From: an uncultured Mycoplasmatota bacterium
GTDB taxonomy: Bacteria; Bacillota_I; Bacilli_A; RF39; UBA660
Direction of reading: 5' to 3'
NCBI GenBank assembly: GCA_947166445.1
Contig: CAMVED010000007.1
Coordinates: 1 to 55,439 of the forward strand
Length of the DNA: 55,439 bases
Shown here in pieces: positions 1 to 7,610 of the stretch. Each line of letters begins with the position of its first letter. Position 1 is the first letter of the stretch. Both the position numbers and the translations under genes were made by a program. The notes under the pieces were generated by a model. It was not told where the DNA came from. It did not search any database and saw nothing but the letters and a program-made list of their open reading frames with translations.

Positions 1-464
1 GATGACAAAAATTTGGGAAAAAATAAAGGGAATGAAATAACGGATAAAGGAAATTATGTCTTTTAACAGATTCAAAAATAGTAATAGGGATCTTAATAGA
101 AAATAATAAAGTAAAATATATATCTAGATTATTATTAGATGAAGAATATGATGCATTATTAGCTTCTGATAATTTAATTATTACAAAAATAGATTATAAA
201 ATTATTAAAAGAAAAGAGAAAGAAGATAATACCTTAACAAGAACTGAATCTAAAATAAAGAAGCAATTACTGGCAGAAATAGATTCTTTATATAAAAACA
301 AAAGATATGACAAATTAATATATTTATATTATGAATATACAAATAGTGAAAATAAAGATATAGATTATGTTTATATGTACTTAAAAAATAGTTTAAAAAA
401 GTTTACCGAAAAACATGTTCATCTTTTTAATATTTTATCTATTAGCAATGTCAAAGCAGATTAG
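1..464 (+). CDS. 3' part of an unrecognised gene with an apparent frame break
   Basis: The window opens inside a gene. Bases 1-65 read open in frame 1 and end with GNYVF at a stop (64-66). From base 48 another frame is open to the TAG at 462-464 and starts LTDSKIVIGILIENN. One extra T in the TTTT run at 61-64 would join the two into one continuous protein of about 150 residues, so this is either a 1-base deletion or a sequence error. The joined product has a short beta-like N-terminal part (GNYV-TDSKIVIGIL) and a charged helical C-terminal half. I do not recognise the family. It ends at a terminator just upstream of the spoVID-like gene. Confidence 0.5.
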
Positions 465-484
465 TAAAATTACTGCTTTTTTTG
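453..484 (+). terminator. Rho-independent terminator of the first gene
   Basis: AAAGCAG (453-459) pairs with CTGCTTT (473-479) and is followed by a T run. The stem overlaps the stop codon of the upstream gene. Confidence 0.7.
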
Positions 485-533
485 TTCTATTTTAACCCCA
501 TTTTAATATATTTTGTAGTAAGGAGGAGATAAG

Positions 534-1235
534 ATGAAACAAACTATACCTTTTACAAAAGATATTACATTTAAAACTAAAATTGGGGAAATAACGGCCA
601 TTAGTTTAGATAACGATTTAATGCTAAAAGGGGAAGATCTAATAAGTGGTAATTTTTATATAAGTGGAAGTTATAAGATGATCGAAACTTCTACGATTGA
701 GGAAAGTTATAATTATAAGATACCTTGTGAAATAGCAATAAGTGATGATTATGATACTTTTGATGCTACCGTAGATATTGATGATTTTCATTATGAAATT
801 ATTGATGACGAGATATTACGTGTAAATATAGTAGTAGTAATAGATAATTTGAAAAAGAAAGAAATAGCTTTTCCTGAAGAGATTACTCCGGATGAAATAG
901 AATTATTAGAGAACAAAGAAGAAATTACAAAAGAAAAAAAAGATGTTGGAGAAGAAAGGTGTATTGAAGAAGATGAACATGAACAATTACATGCTTTAGA
1001 AAAAGATGATTTTGATAAAGAAAGTGAAACTACATCTTTTTTAGAAGTGCAGGAATCTATAAAAAGACAAAATGATACTTATTTAACTTATAAAGTATAT
1101 ATTTATAAAGAAGGGGATAGCATTGAAAACATTTTAGAAAAGTATAATATAACTAAAGAAGATTTGGAAAGTTATAATGATTTAAATGATATAACTGCAG
1201 GTTCTAAACTTGTAATACCTAGTTCTAATGATTAA
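534..1235 (+). CDS. spoVID: SpoVID-like morphogenetic protein with C-terminal LysM
   Basis: A 233-residue protein. Residues 1-110 form a beta-rich domain resembling the SpoVID/SPOCS N-terminal region (ISLDNDLMLKGEDLISGNFY, then SGSYKM). A strongly acidic linker follows, and a LysM-like domain lies at about 185-230 (YKVYIYKEGDSIENILEKYN, ending KLVIPSS). In Bacillus, SpoVID directs spore coat encasement from the forespore surface, and its gene sits next to ysxE. The same pair is found here, with an 8-base overlap. The start is supported by AAGGAGGA six bases upstream. The protein is much shorter than Bacillus SpoVID (about 575 residues), mostly in the linker. The family call is fairly secure. 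Whether this organism still sporulates cannot be judged from the window. Confidence 0.75.
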   Translation: MKQTIPFTKDITFKTKIGEITAISLDNDLMLKGEDLISGNFYISGSYKMIETSTIEESYNYKIPCEIAISDDYDTFDATVDIDDFHYEIIDDEILRVNIVVVIDNLKKKEIAFPEEITPDEIELLENKEEITKEKKDVGEERCIEEDEHEQLHALEKDDFDKESETTSFLEVQESIKRQNDTYLTYKVYIYKEGDSIENILEKYNITKEDLESYNDLNDITAGSKLVIPSSND

Positions 1236-2127
1236 TTATAAACTATTTAAAGACAATGGATTAAGTATAAGAAGTATAAAAAAAATAAATAGTGCATATT
1301 TGGTTAGTGATGGTAAAAAAAGATATGTAATAAAAAATAATAAAAGTGATTTAAAGAGCAGATTTGATTATTTGAGTTCTAGGAGCTTTAATAGTTTTCC
1401 AAGTTATTATAAATTAGATAGTTATGACATTTATGAGTACATAAACGATAGTAATCTTTCGATTGAAGAACGTCTTTATGAAATGATTAATTTAATTATT
1501 TTGTTACATATGAAAACAACTAGATTTAAAAATATAGATATAGATGATTATAAAATTATATATGAAGATTTATTAAAAAAAATAGAATATTTAAATAATT
1601 ACTATATAACTTTAAATGATTCAATTGATAATGAAATATATATGTCTCCTTCTCATTATTTATTAGTACGCAATATTTCAAAAATTTATGGAGCTCTTTC
1701 TTTTTGTAGAAATGAATTAGATAACTGGTATGATCTTATTAAGAATAGTAATAAACAAAGAGTAGTATTAATACATAACAATTTGGATTTATCTCATGTT
1801 TTATTTGATAAAAATTCTTATTTAATAAGTTGGGATAAGTCAAGAATTGATCTGCCTATATATGATTTAGTTAGCATTTATAATAAGTATTATGATAAGA
1901 TGGATTTTGATATTTTATTAAATCATTATCAAAAAAAATATCCACTTTCAAAAGAAGAATTAAAATTGTTTTTTATTATGATATCGATTCCTAAGAAACT
2001 GGAGTTTACTAATGATGAGTTTAACAATATTAAAATAGTGAAAAAATTAATAAAGCAAATTAGTAAGGGAGATAGTTTGATAAGACTATATTATGATAAA
2101 AGAAAAAATCAGACAAGTTTAGTCTGA
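1228..2127 (+). CDS. ysxE: YsxE/CotS-family spore-coat-associated kinase-like protein
   Basis: A 299-residue protein with an aminoglycoside-phosphotransferase-like fold. The C-terminal half carries LIHNNLDLSHVLF, which corresponds to the HGDLHPGNILF catalytic loop, and then LISWDKSRIDLPIYDL, which corresponds to the metal-binding IDWD...PxxDL segment. In this copy HGD has become HNN, so the usual catalytic aspartate is missing and the protein may be a pseudokinase, as suspected for some coat relatives. It overlaps the spoVID-like gene, as expected for translational coupling, and this order matches Bacillus spoVID-ysxE. The stop codon lies inside a bidirectional terminator. Confidence 0.75.
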   Translation: MINYKLFKDNGLSIRSIKKINSAYLVSDGKKRYVIKNNKSDLKSRFDYLSSRSFNSFPSYYKLDSYDIYEYINDSNLSIEERLYEMINLIILLHMKTTRFKNIDIDDYKIIYEDLLKKIEYLNNYYITLNDSIDNEIYMSPSHYLLVRNISKIYGALSFCRNELDNWYDLIKNSNKQRVVLIHNNLDLSHVLFDKNSYLISWDKSRIDLPIYDLVSIYNKYYDKMDFDILLNHYQKKYPLSKEELKLFFIMISIPKKLEFTNDEFNNIKIVKKLIKQISKGDSLIRLYYDKRKNQTSLV

Positions 2128-2137
2128 TTTTATTTTG
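2101..2137. terminator. Bidirectional terminator between convergent genes
   Basis: AATCAGAC (2107-2114) and GTCTGATT (2122-2129) form a perfect 8-bp stem with a 7-base loop. T-rich flanks follow on both strands. It covers the stop of the ysxE-like gene and abuts the stop of the minus-strand thioredoxin gene. Confidence 0.8.
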
Positions 2138-2555
2138 CAAATCCTGCGGATTTTAGTTTTGATATTATTTTTTCTTTGGTTTGTTCTCCTTCGATTCGAA
2201 CTAGACTTTCACTGCCTTCATCGAAGAATAATACGGTAGGTGTGCCTTTAACATTAAATGTATCAGTGTATTCTTTGTTTTCTTCTTCAGAAAGGTTAGC
2301 AATATTTAAAACATATGCTTCTAGTTTTGTTTCTTTTAAACTGCTAACAAATCTTGGAGTGAATACTTTACAATGTTCACAATCTGTTTGTTTAATGTAT
2401 AGAATAAATCTATCACCTTTTTCTTTTTTCTTTATAACTTTACTTAATGTAATGTCATGTAAGTATTTGCTTTCATTATCTGTGAAAACTATTGATATTA
2501 CTAGTAGAGTTATAATTACAATTCCTAAAATTATTAACCATTTATATTTTTTCAT
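2130..2555 (-). CDS. Membrane-anchored thioredoxin-like protein
   Basis: A 141-residue protein with an N-terminal membrane anchor (residues 6-25, WLIILGIVIITLLVISIVF) followed by a thioredoxin fold. The fold has the redox motif CEHC (YIKQTDCEHCKVFTPRF) and the cis-proline loop GTPTVLFFDEG, so it should act on thiols outside the cytoplasmic membrane. It is transcribed toward the ysxE-like gene and diverges from the T4SS locus, whose first gene starts 140 bases away. Two T4SS pilins carry paired extracellular cysteines, so these could be substrates; that link is inference only. The start has a good RBS on the minus strand (GGAGGTG). Confidence 0.85.
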   Translation of the reverse strand: MKKYKWLIILGIVIITLLVISIVFTDNESKYLHDITLSKVIKKKEKGDRFILYIKQTDCEHCKVFTPRFVSSLKETKLEAYVLNIANLSEEENKEYTDTFNVKGTPTVLFFDEGSESLVRIEGEQTKEKIISKLKSAGFAK

Positions 2556-2643
2556 AAAACACCTCCATAAAATAATAACATAGTTTTTTGATAAAATAAA
2601 TAGTATATATTGAAAAACAGTATAAAATAAAACATATAATATA

Positions 2644-2673
2644 TTGACTATTTAGTAGAAAATGTGGTATAAT
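2644..2673 (+). promoter_or_regulatory. Sigma-A promoter of the first pilin gene
   Basis: TTGACT (2644-2649), an 18-base spacer and TATAAT (2668-2673) with a TG extension. An ATG at 2662 lies inside this promoter, so it cannot be the start of the downstream gene. Confidence 0.75.
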
Positions 2674-2697
2674 TTACAAGAAATTGGTGGTGATTTA

Positions 2698-3105
2698 ATG
2701 AATTCATTTTGTGCAGAAACTGCAGGAATATGGAAGGTAGTAGGTTTCATTATTTATATAATAAGAATTGCTATTCCGATTATTATAGTACTTCTTGGAA
2801 CACTTGATTTAGGAAAGGCTGTAATAGCGGGAGAAGATAAAAAAATAAAGGAATCTCAAAAATCATTCTTATTAAGATTAGTTTATGGTATTGCAATATT
2901 CTTTGTGTTTAACATAGTATATGTAATATTTGGTTTGCTAGGATTAGATCTTAATAGTGGAGCTCCTAGAGTATGTTGGCAATGCGCTACAAAACCTAAT
3001 GGTAGTGAATGTGAAAGTTATATAAAAGATGTTGACTTTGGTACTATTGATGGTTACGATAATTCTGAAAGTGGTGTTGCTGAGCATTCAAGTGAAGAAG
3101 CATAG
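2698..3105 (+). CDS. VirB2/TrbC-like pilin subunit 1 of the T4SS
   Basis: A 135-residue two-helix membrane protein. Helix 1 is VVGFIIYIIRIAIPIIIVLL. A short charged loop follows (DLGKAVIAGEDKKIKESQ), and helix 2 is YGIAIFFVFNIVYVIFGLL. The small size, two hydrophobic helices and polar loop fit the VirB2/TrbC pilin fold. Cysteines sit near the N-terminus (SFC), in a CWQC motif just after helix 2, and again at SEC, all predicted to be outside. The start at 2698 is chosen because GGTGGTGAT precedes it and the promoter covers the upstream ATG. It is homologous to the next two genes. The C-terminal 25 residues are acidic and specific to this copy. Confidence 0.7.
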   Translation: MNSFCAETAGIWKVVGFIIYIIRIAIPIIIVLLGTLDLGKAVIAGEDKKIKESQKSFLLRLVYGIAIFFVFNIVYVIFGLLGLDLNSGAPRVCWQCATKPNGSECESYIKDVDFGTIDGYDNSESGVAEHSSEEA

Positions 3106-3123
3106 AAAAATTCAAAAAATAGT

Positions 3124-3152
3124 TTGACACTATAGTGTGTATATAGTATAAT
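3124..3152 (+). promoter_or_regulatory. Consensus sigma-A promoter of the second pilin gene
   Basis: TTGACA (3124-3129), a 17-base spacer and TATAAT (3147-3152). This perfect consensus is the best promoter in the window and suggests abundant pilin 2. Confidence 0.85.
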
Positions 3153-3194
3153 TTATTTATGATAATATAAATTAGAGGAAAGAGGTAGAAGAAA

Positions 3195-3521
3195 ATGATA
3201 CAAGTATTAGCAGATTTTTGTACTGATACAGCGCCTGTTTGGGGGCTTATTGGTAGTATAGTTACAATCATACAAATTGCTGTTCCGGTAATAATTATTT
3301 TATTAGGAACAATTGATTTAGGAAAGGCTGTAATGGCAGGTAAAGATGATGAAATAAAAAGTGCTCAAAAAATGTTTATTAAAAGACTTATTTATGGTGT
3401 TGCAGTATTCTTTGTTGTATGGGTAGTTAAAGCTGTATTTAATTTAGTGGCAAATGCTAACGTTGAATCTTCAGTTTGTTGGCAATGTGTAGCTAAACCT
3501 TCAAGTTGTCCTAAAAACTAA
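3195..3521 (+). CDS. VirB2/TrbC-like pilin subunit 2 of the T4SS
   Basis: A 108-residue protein clearly paralogous to the preceding one. It shares the helix 1/loop pattern IQIAVPVIIILLGTIDLGKA, the loop MAGKDDEIKSAQKMFIKR and the second helix YGVAVFFVVWVVKAVFNLV. The same four cysteine positions recur: ADFC before helix 1, then CWQC and SSC after helix 2. It has its own perfect promoter and a downstream terminator, so it is probably expressed as a separate, strongly transcribed unit, as expected of a major pilin. The RBS is AGAGGTAG upstream of the ATG. Confidence 0.75.
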   Translation: MIQVLADFCTDTAPVWGLIGSIVTIIQIAVPVIIILLGTIDLGKAVMAGKDDEIKSAQKMFIKRLIYGVAVFFVVWVVKAVFNLVANANVESSVCWQCVAKPSSCPKN

Positions 3522-3532
3522 TAAAAAAGATT

Positions 3533-3573
3533 AAAAAAGATGTAAAATTTATTGTTTTGCATCTTTTTTTTTG
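3533..3573 (+). terminator. Terminator after pilin 2
   Basis: A long A/T stem built on AAAAAGATG (3533-3541) and CATCTTTTT, ending in a T run. It separates pilin 2 from the downstream genes. A TATAAT at 3575-3580 directly after it probably starts the next transcript. Confidence 0.75.
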
Positions 3574-3619
3574 TTATAATATAATAGGTTAATAGTTTGT
3601 GAATATGAAGGTGATAGTC

Positions 3620-3949
3620 GTGATAGATATAATAAATAATTTAAATGTTTTAGGAATTTTTACTGATATAACTGATTGTGGATCAGTTTTAGGAGCGGAT
3701 TTAACAGAAGTTTTAAAGGATATTTATAAAGCTATTCAAATTGCTGTGCCTGTTTTAGTTATACTTTTATGTTCTGTAGATATAGCTAAAGCTGTAGTCG
3801 CTCAAGAAGATAAGGATATGCAGGCTGCTGTTTCTAAGTCTATAAAAAGAGTTATTATTGGATTAGTTATATTCTTTGTACCACTTATAATAGATGTATT
3901 ACTAGATTTAGTAGGTCTTGCAAGTGGCACTTGTGGTATAGGAGGTTAG
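3620..3949 (+). CDS. VirB2/TrbC-like pilin subunit 3 of the T4SS
   Basis: About 109 residues from the GTG at 3620, which is preceded by AAGGTGAT; alternative upstream starts at 3599 and 3605 lack an RBS. It shares the core AIQIAVPVLVILLCSVDIAKA, a charged loop (AQEDKDMQAAVSKSIKR) and a second helix (VIIGLVIFFVPLIIDVLLDL) with the other two pilins. It lacks the CWQC motif but keeps one cysteine before helix 1 (TDCGS) and one after helix 2 (GTCGIGG), so a single disulfide could join the two ends. It lies 4 bases before the VirB6-like gene and is probably cotranscribed with the secretion machinery. Confidence 0.7.
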   Translation: MIDIINNLNVLGIFTDITDCGSVLGADLTEVLKDIYKAIQIAVPVLVILLCSVDIAKAVVAQEDKDMQAAVSKSIKRVIIGLVIFFVPLIIDVLLDLVGLASGTCGIGG

Positions 3950-3953
3950 TAGT

Positions 3954-6635
3954 ATGGTGCAAATATTAGCATTTTTACCTGGGGCACTTTTTGGTATACT
4001 TGCTAGTTTATATGGTACAGTTGCAAGAATTTATGACATAATGCTTAGTTTAACTGGTTATTACCGAGATGGTGGTATTCCTGATAATTATATAATTACA
4101 ACGTCTAGTATAACAACTACTATGTATACTTTAGCTGGCGTTTTTATGCTATTTAGAGTATCTGTTTCAATGATAAATATGTTGATTGAACCTGATAGAA
4201 TAAATGATAGACAAGCTGGGGCAGGGAAACTTCTTACTAGAATTATAACTAGTTTAGCTATGCTTCTTATATTTGTTCCAACTGGGTGGATTTTTAGTAA
4301 AAATCCTGATAATCCAGGTATTTTGTTGAGAGTTGAAAAGGCCCTTTTAGCTCAAGACGGATTAATTAATAATATGATGCCTGAGATTAATGGTGAAAAA
4401 GGTAGTTTAGAAGGCTCAGATAAAAATAGTGCTTCGTTAATTGAAAGTGTTAATGCAGTGCCTGCTGATCAATTCTTTGGTGAAGATAAAAAAGCTGGTT
4501 ATGATTGCTATTATGTAAATGTTACTAATTCTGATGAGAGGGTTGCTCAAAAAATGGACGGAACTACTGATGGACCTTCTTCTAAAAGCTTAACTAGAAT
4601 ATCTGGTGTAATGCATTTAACTTTTTATCCAGATAAAACAGGAAAATCAAATTTGTGTCAACCATATGCGTTTGGTGATAGTTGTAATTTTAGTTATTCT
4701 TCTGAAACTACAAGTCCTTATACTGATTTAACTTCTAGGATTGTACAAGATAAACTTAAAGATGGATGGTCATCAACATATAATTGTCCAAATTATTTAA
4801 ATGAAAACCATGTCGGAGGTATTAAAGCTGAGGATGCTGGTTCAGATGCTTGGTATCAGTCTGGTAATCAGGGTTGGTATGGTGGATGGCATTCTTTGGA
4901 TACAATGAAAGCTGCTATTGGTGCTCGAAATAGTACCACTAATGTAGTTGGCAATGATTCAACAAAAGTATCTGCCATTAGAAATTTATTGGGTTTAAAT
5001 GGTGAATGGTTATATGGGGTTAGTGACGAAGCGATTGATTTTTCACAAAGCGCTTTATCTTCATTTTTACAGTGTACTGAAAACAATCAAGATTGTGAAG
5101 AACTGAAATACGGTGCTCTTTTATCTACTGATGGTAATGCAAATATTGCTGATGCTTTAAATGAAGAACACCCAACAATGACACTTGACTTTATGATTGG
5201 TGTTGTTGCAGGAATAGGTTTTGTTGTTTGGATTGCTTTATTGTGTGTTGATGTTATTATTCGTAGGTTCAAATTAATGCTGTTAGAAATGATGGCACCT
5301 ATACCGATAATTGCATATGCTGATCCTAAAGATGAAACGTTTAATAAATGGGGAAAAATGTATATTTCGACTTATTTAGATTTGTTTTTAAAATTAATTG
5401 CTATTGCATTTGCAATTGCACTACTTAAACAAATAAGAGGTGCATTTACTGACTCTGGGCTTTTAATGCTTTTCTATATTATTGCAATACTTTTATTTGC
5501 TAAAATGGTACCTGATATGATATCGAATATTTTTGGTATAAAGATTAGTTCTGGTACATTTAAAGATATAGGAAATATGTATAAAAAAACACTTGGAATA
5601 GGTACAGGGGTTGCTTTAGGAACTGCTGCTGGTGTTATGTCTGGTTGGGGAGCTGGAGGCGGTTTTGGTACTTCATTTTTTGGAGGTTTACGTGGAGCTG
5701 CAACTGGTGCGAAAGCTGGTAGTAGTGGAAAATTAAGTAATGTACTTAGTAATACAAAAAGTGTTGCTGCTCATGGAAAATTTATAAGAGAAAAAAATAG
5801 AGATGGTTCTACTTTCTGGGGTAGAGCACAATCTGCTACTCAAGATTTTTTTGGAATTGATTCTCAAGCTGATATTACTGCAAGAGAGATTGCAATGGGA
5901 CGAATTGAATCTGAGAAAGTTGGTCGAGAATTGGCTGAAAAAGAGAGGGCAATTGCAAATGAGGAAAGAGAATTGTTGGAACCTTTGAAAAGGGAAAAGC
6001 AAATGCTTGATCTTTACGAAAAACATATTAAATCAGGCCAAGATAGAGCTAAAACTTTAATGGGCTTTCATGTGTATGATGATGTGGTGCCTGAAGTTAA
6101 GGCATATTTTGAAGAAAAAGCTAATTATGATAATTTGAAGAGTAATGGTTTCTTGAAAACTGTTATTGATGCTAAAACTGGAAAGCAAATTAAAGTACAA
6201 ATGAGTAATACTGAAATTGCTGATTTAGAAAGAAAAGTCAGTCAAATGAATTATGCAGCTCAAGAGGGTACATTGGATTATGTTCTTAATAATTTGAATG
6301 CAAAAAATGATAAAGGTGAGTTCATAATTGATAGTGTTGTTAGAGATGCATTTAATAGTGCTAATAGTGTAGGAACTGAAATTGGTTTTGATGAGGCTGT
6401 TACATGGAAAGGTTCTGATGGATTTAAAAACAAAAATGCTGCTTCTCAATCTAGAAATACTGAGATTTCTAATCAAGCTTCTGCTATTGAACGTGAGGCT
6501 GATCTTCAACGTAGTGATCTTAATCAAGAAAAACGTCAACTTGAAGCTAAAAAACAATCTCTTGATGAACGTGAATCTCGACTTAAGCTATCTCCTGAAA
6601 AAGCTAATGATGACGCAGTTAGAGAAAAGAAATAA
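3954..6635 (+). CDS. Large VirB6/TrbL-like T4SS inner-membrane channel protein
   Basis: An 893-residue polytopic protein. Three hydrophobic segments lie in residues 1-120. A predicted exterior domain of about 280 residues follows, with six cysteines (DCYY, LCQ, DSC, YNC, QCT, DCE). The conserved VirB6/TrbL membrane core is at about 410-525 (MIGVVAGIGFVVWIALL, RRFKLMLLEMMAPIPII, DLFLKLIAIAFAIALLKQI). Next come a Gly/Ala-rich stretch (about 550-595) and a charged, coiled-coil-prone cytoplasmic tail (about 640-893). VirB6 forms part of the translocation path through the membrane. The ATG at 3954 has GGAGG upstream. Both the ectodomain and the tail are large for the family. Confidence 0.8.
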   Translation: MVQILAFLPGALFGILASLYGTVARIYDIMLSLTGYYRDGGIPDNYIITTSSITTTMYTLAGVFMLFRVSVSMINMLIEPDRINDRQAGAGKLLTRIITSLAMLLIFVPTGWIFSKNPDNPGILLRVEKALLAQDGLINNMMPEINGEKGSLEGSDKNSASLIESVNAVPADQFFGEDKKAGYDCYYVNVTNSDERVAQKMDGTTDGPSSKSLTRISGVMHLTFYPDKTGKSNLCQPYAFGDSCNFSYSSETTSPYTDLTSRIVQDKLKDGWSSTYNCPNYLNENHVGGIKAEDAGSDAWYQSGNQGWYGGWHSLDTMKAAIGARNSTTNVVGNDSTKVSAIRNLLGLNGEWLYGVSDEAIDFSQSALSSFLQCTENNQDCEELKYGALLSTDGNANIADALNEEHPTMTLDFMIGVVAGIGFVVWIALLCVDVIIRRFKLMLLEMMAPIPIIAYADPKDETFNKWGKMYISTYLDLFLKLIAIAFAIALLKQIRGAFTDSGLLMLFYIIAILLFAKMVPDMISNIFGIKISSGTFKDIGNMYKKTLGIGTGVALGTAAGVMSGWGAGGGFGTSFFGGLRGAATGAKAGSSGKLSNVLSNTKSVAAHGKFIREKNRDGSTFWGRAQSATQDFFGIDSQADITAREIAMGRIESEKVGRELAEKERAIANEERELLEPLKREKQMLDLYEKHIKSGQDRAKTLMGFHVYDDVVPEVKAYFEEKANYDNLKSNGFLKTVIDAKTGKQIKVQMSNTEIADLERKVSQMNYAAQEGTLDYVLNNLNAKNDKGEFIIDSVVRDAFNSANSVGTEIGFDEAVTWKGSDGFKNKNAASQSRNTEISNQASAIEREADLQRSDLNQEKRQLEAKKQSLDERESRLKLSPEKANDDAVREKK

Positions 6636-6652
6636 AAAGGATGTGATACTAC

Positions 6653-6976
6653 ATGGATTATAATTATTTGGTACCTGCTAATAGTAAGAAGCAGGGATTG
6701 ATATTTGGATTTTTAATGCCAATTGATTTAACTATTCTAAGTATTGGTGTAGGTGTCTCATTTCTGCTATTTATGATTTTTAGGAGTACTTCACTTGTTA
6801 TGAGTTTGCTTGAAGTTTTTCCTGCATTTGTTGTAGCATTCTTAGTTTTCCCAATACCTAATTATCATAATTCTAGGATATTCATTCGTGAGATGTATAG
6901 ATTCTATTTTGTAAATAGAAGAAAATATATGTGGAGAGGTTGGTGTTATAAATATGAACAATCAGATGACAAATAA
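6653..6976 (+). CDS. PrgI-like T4SS membrane protein (VirB3-like position)
   Basis: A 107-residue protein with two closely spaced transmembrane helices near its middle (LTILSIGVGVSFLLFMIF and a second of LLEVFPAFVVAFLVF), then a basic cytoplasmic tail with the aromatic FVNRRKYMWRGW motif. PrgI-family proteins in Gram-positive conjugation loci sit next to VirB4 and take the place of VirB3. That order is kept here. The gene overlaps the following VirB4 N-terminal gene by 23 bases. Confidence 0.75.
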   Translation: MDYNYLVPANSKKQGLIFGFLMPIDLTILSIGVGVSFLLFMIFRSTSLVMSLLEVFPAFVVAFLVFPIPNYHNSRIFIREMYRFYFVNRRKYMWRGWCYKYEQSDDK

Positions 6977-7610
6977 TAATCAAGTTAATCAAAGTATGAC
7001 TAGTGGTATTAATAGTTCTCAAGCTGGTACAAATGAGAAAGAAAATGGAAAAAAGCTTCCAAAAGCTGCTAAAAACAATCCTAAATATACTGAAAATTGG
7101 TTACCTTTGAAAGCTATTAGTAATGGTATTATGTATAACAACAAAAATGAAATGATTACAGGGGTGAAGATACAACCTAGAAATATCTTTATCCTTGATC
7201 AAGCTTCTATGGATAATGCCCTTATAGGACTTATGAATTTTTATAATACTATTGATTATGAATTTTGGCTTATTGTTGCAGATCGTCCTGTTGACATTGC
7301 TGTATATCAAGCTGAACTTCAGGTTTTATATAATAGAACGCAAGATCCTAGAATTCGTAAATTAATTGCTCAAGATATGCAAAAGGGTGATTATTTTATA
7401 AATAACGATGTTGTTGATACTGAGTATTTCATTTTATTTAAGGAAAGAAATGGAGAACTTCTTCAAAAGAAACTTCGTAATATGATTAATTCTCTTGCTA
7501 GTGCTGGTCTTGTTGCTAGTCAAACTAGTAATGATGATTTACGAATGATTATAGATAATTTCTTAAATGGGGGAAGAAAATATGAATCTGGAGGTGTGAT
7601 GCCAGTATGA
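6954..7610 (+). CDS. virB4: VirB4-like N-terminal domain encoded as a separate protein
   Basis: A 218-residue soluble protein matching the non-ATPase N-terminal portion of VirB4/TraE/CagE-type proteins (WLPLKAISNGIMYNNKNEMI, then GVKIQPRNIFILDQ). The first 40 residues are Asn/Gln/Ser-rich and probably disordered. Its stop codon overlaps the ATG of the ATPase gene as ATGA, so the two are translationally coupled. Together they give 814 residues, comparable with one complete VirB4. VirB4 powers pilus assembly and substrate transport. The split is a gene fission rather than a frameshift, since each half has its own proper ends. Confidence 0.75.
   Translation: MNNQMTNNNQVNQSMTSGINSSQAGTNEKENGKKLPKAAKNNPKYTENWLPLKAISNGIMYNNKNEMITGVKIQPRNIFILDQASMDNALIGLMNFYNTIDYEFWLIVADRPVDIAVYQAELQVLYNRTQDPRIRKLIAQDMQKGDYFINNDVVDTEYFILFKERNGELLQKKLRNMINSLASAGLVASQTSNDDLRMIIDNFLNGGRKYESGGVMPV

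Noticed and set aside
2662-2697. Longer start for pilin 1 (ATG at 2662)
   Set aside because: This ATG lies between the -35 and -10 boxes of a good promoter; the ATG at 2698 has the RBS.
4868-5272. Minus-strand ORFs within the VirB6-like gene
   Set aside because: They are shadows of a convincing plus-strand gene and have no RBS or family resemblance.
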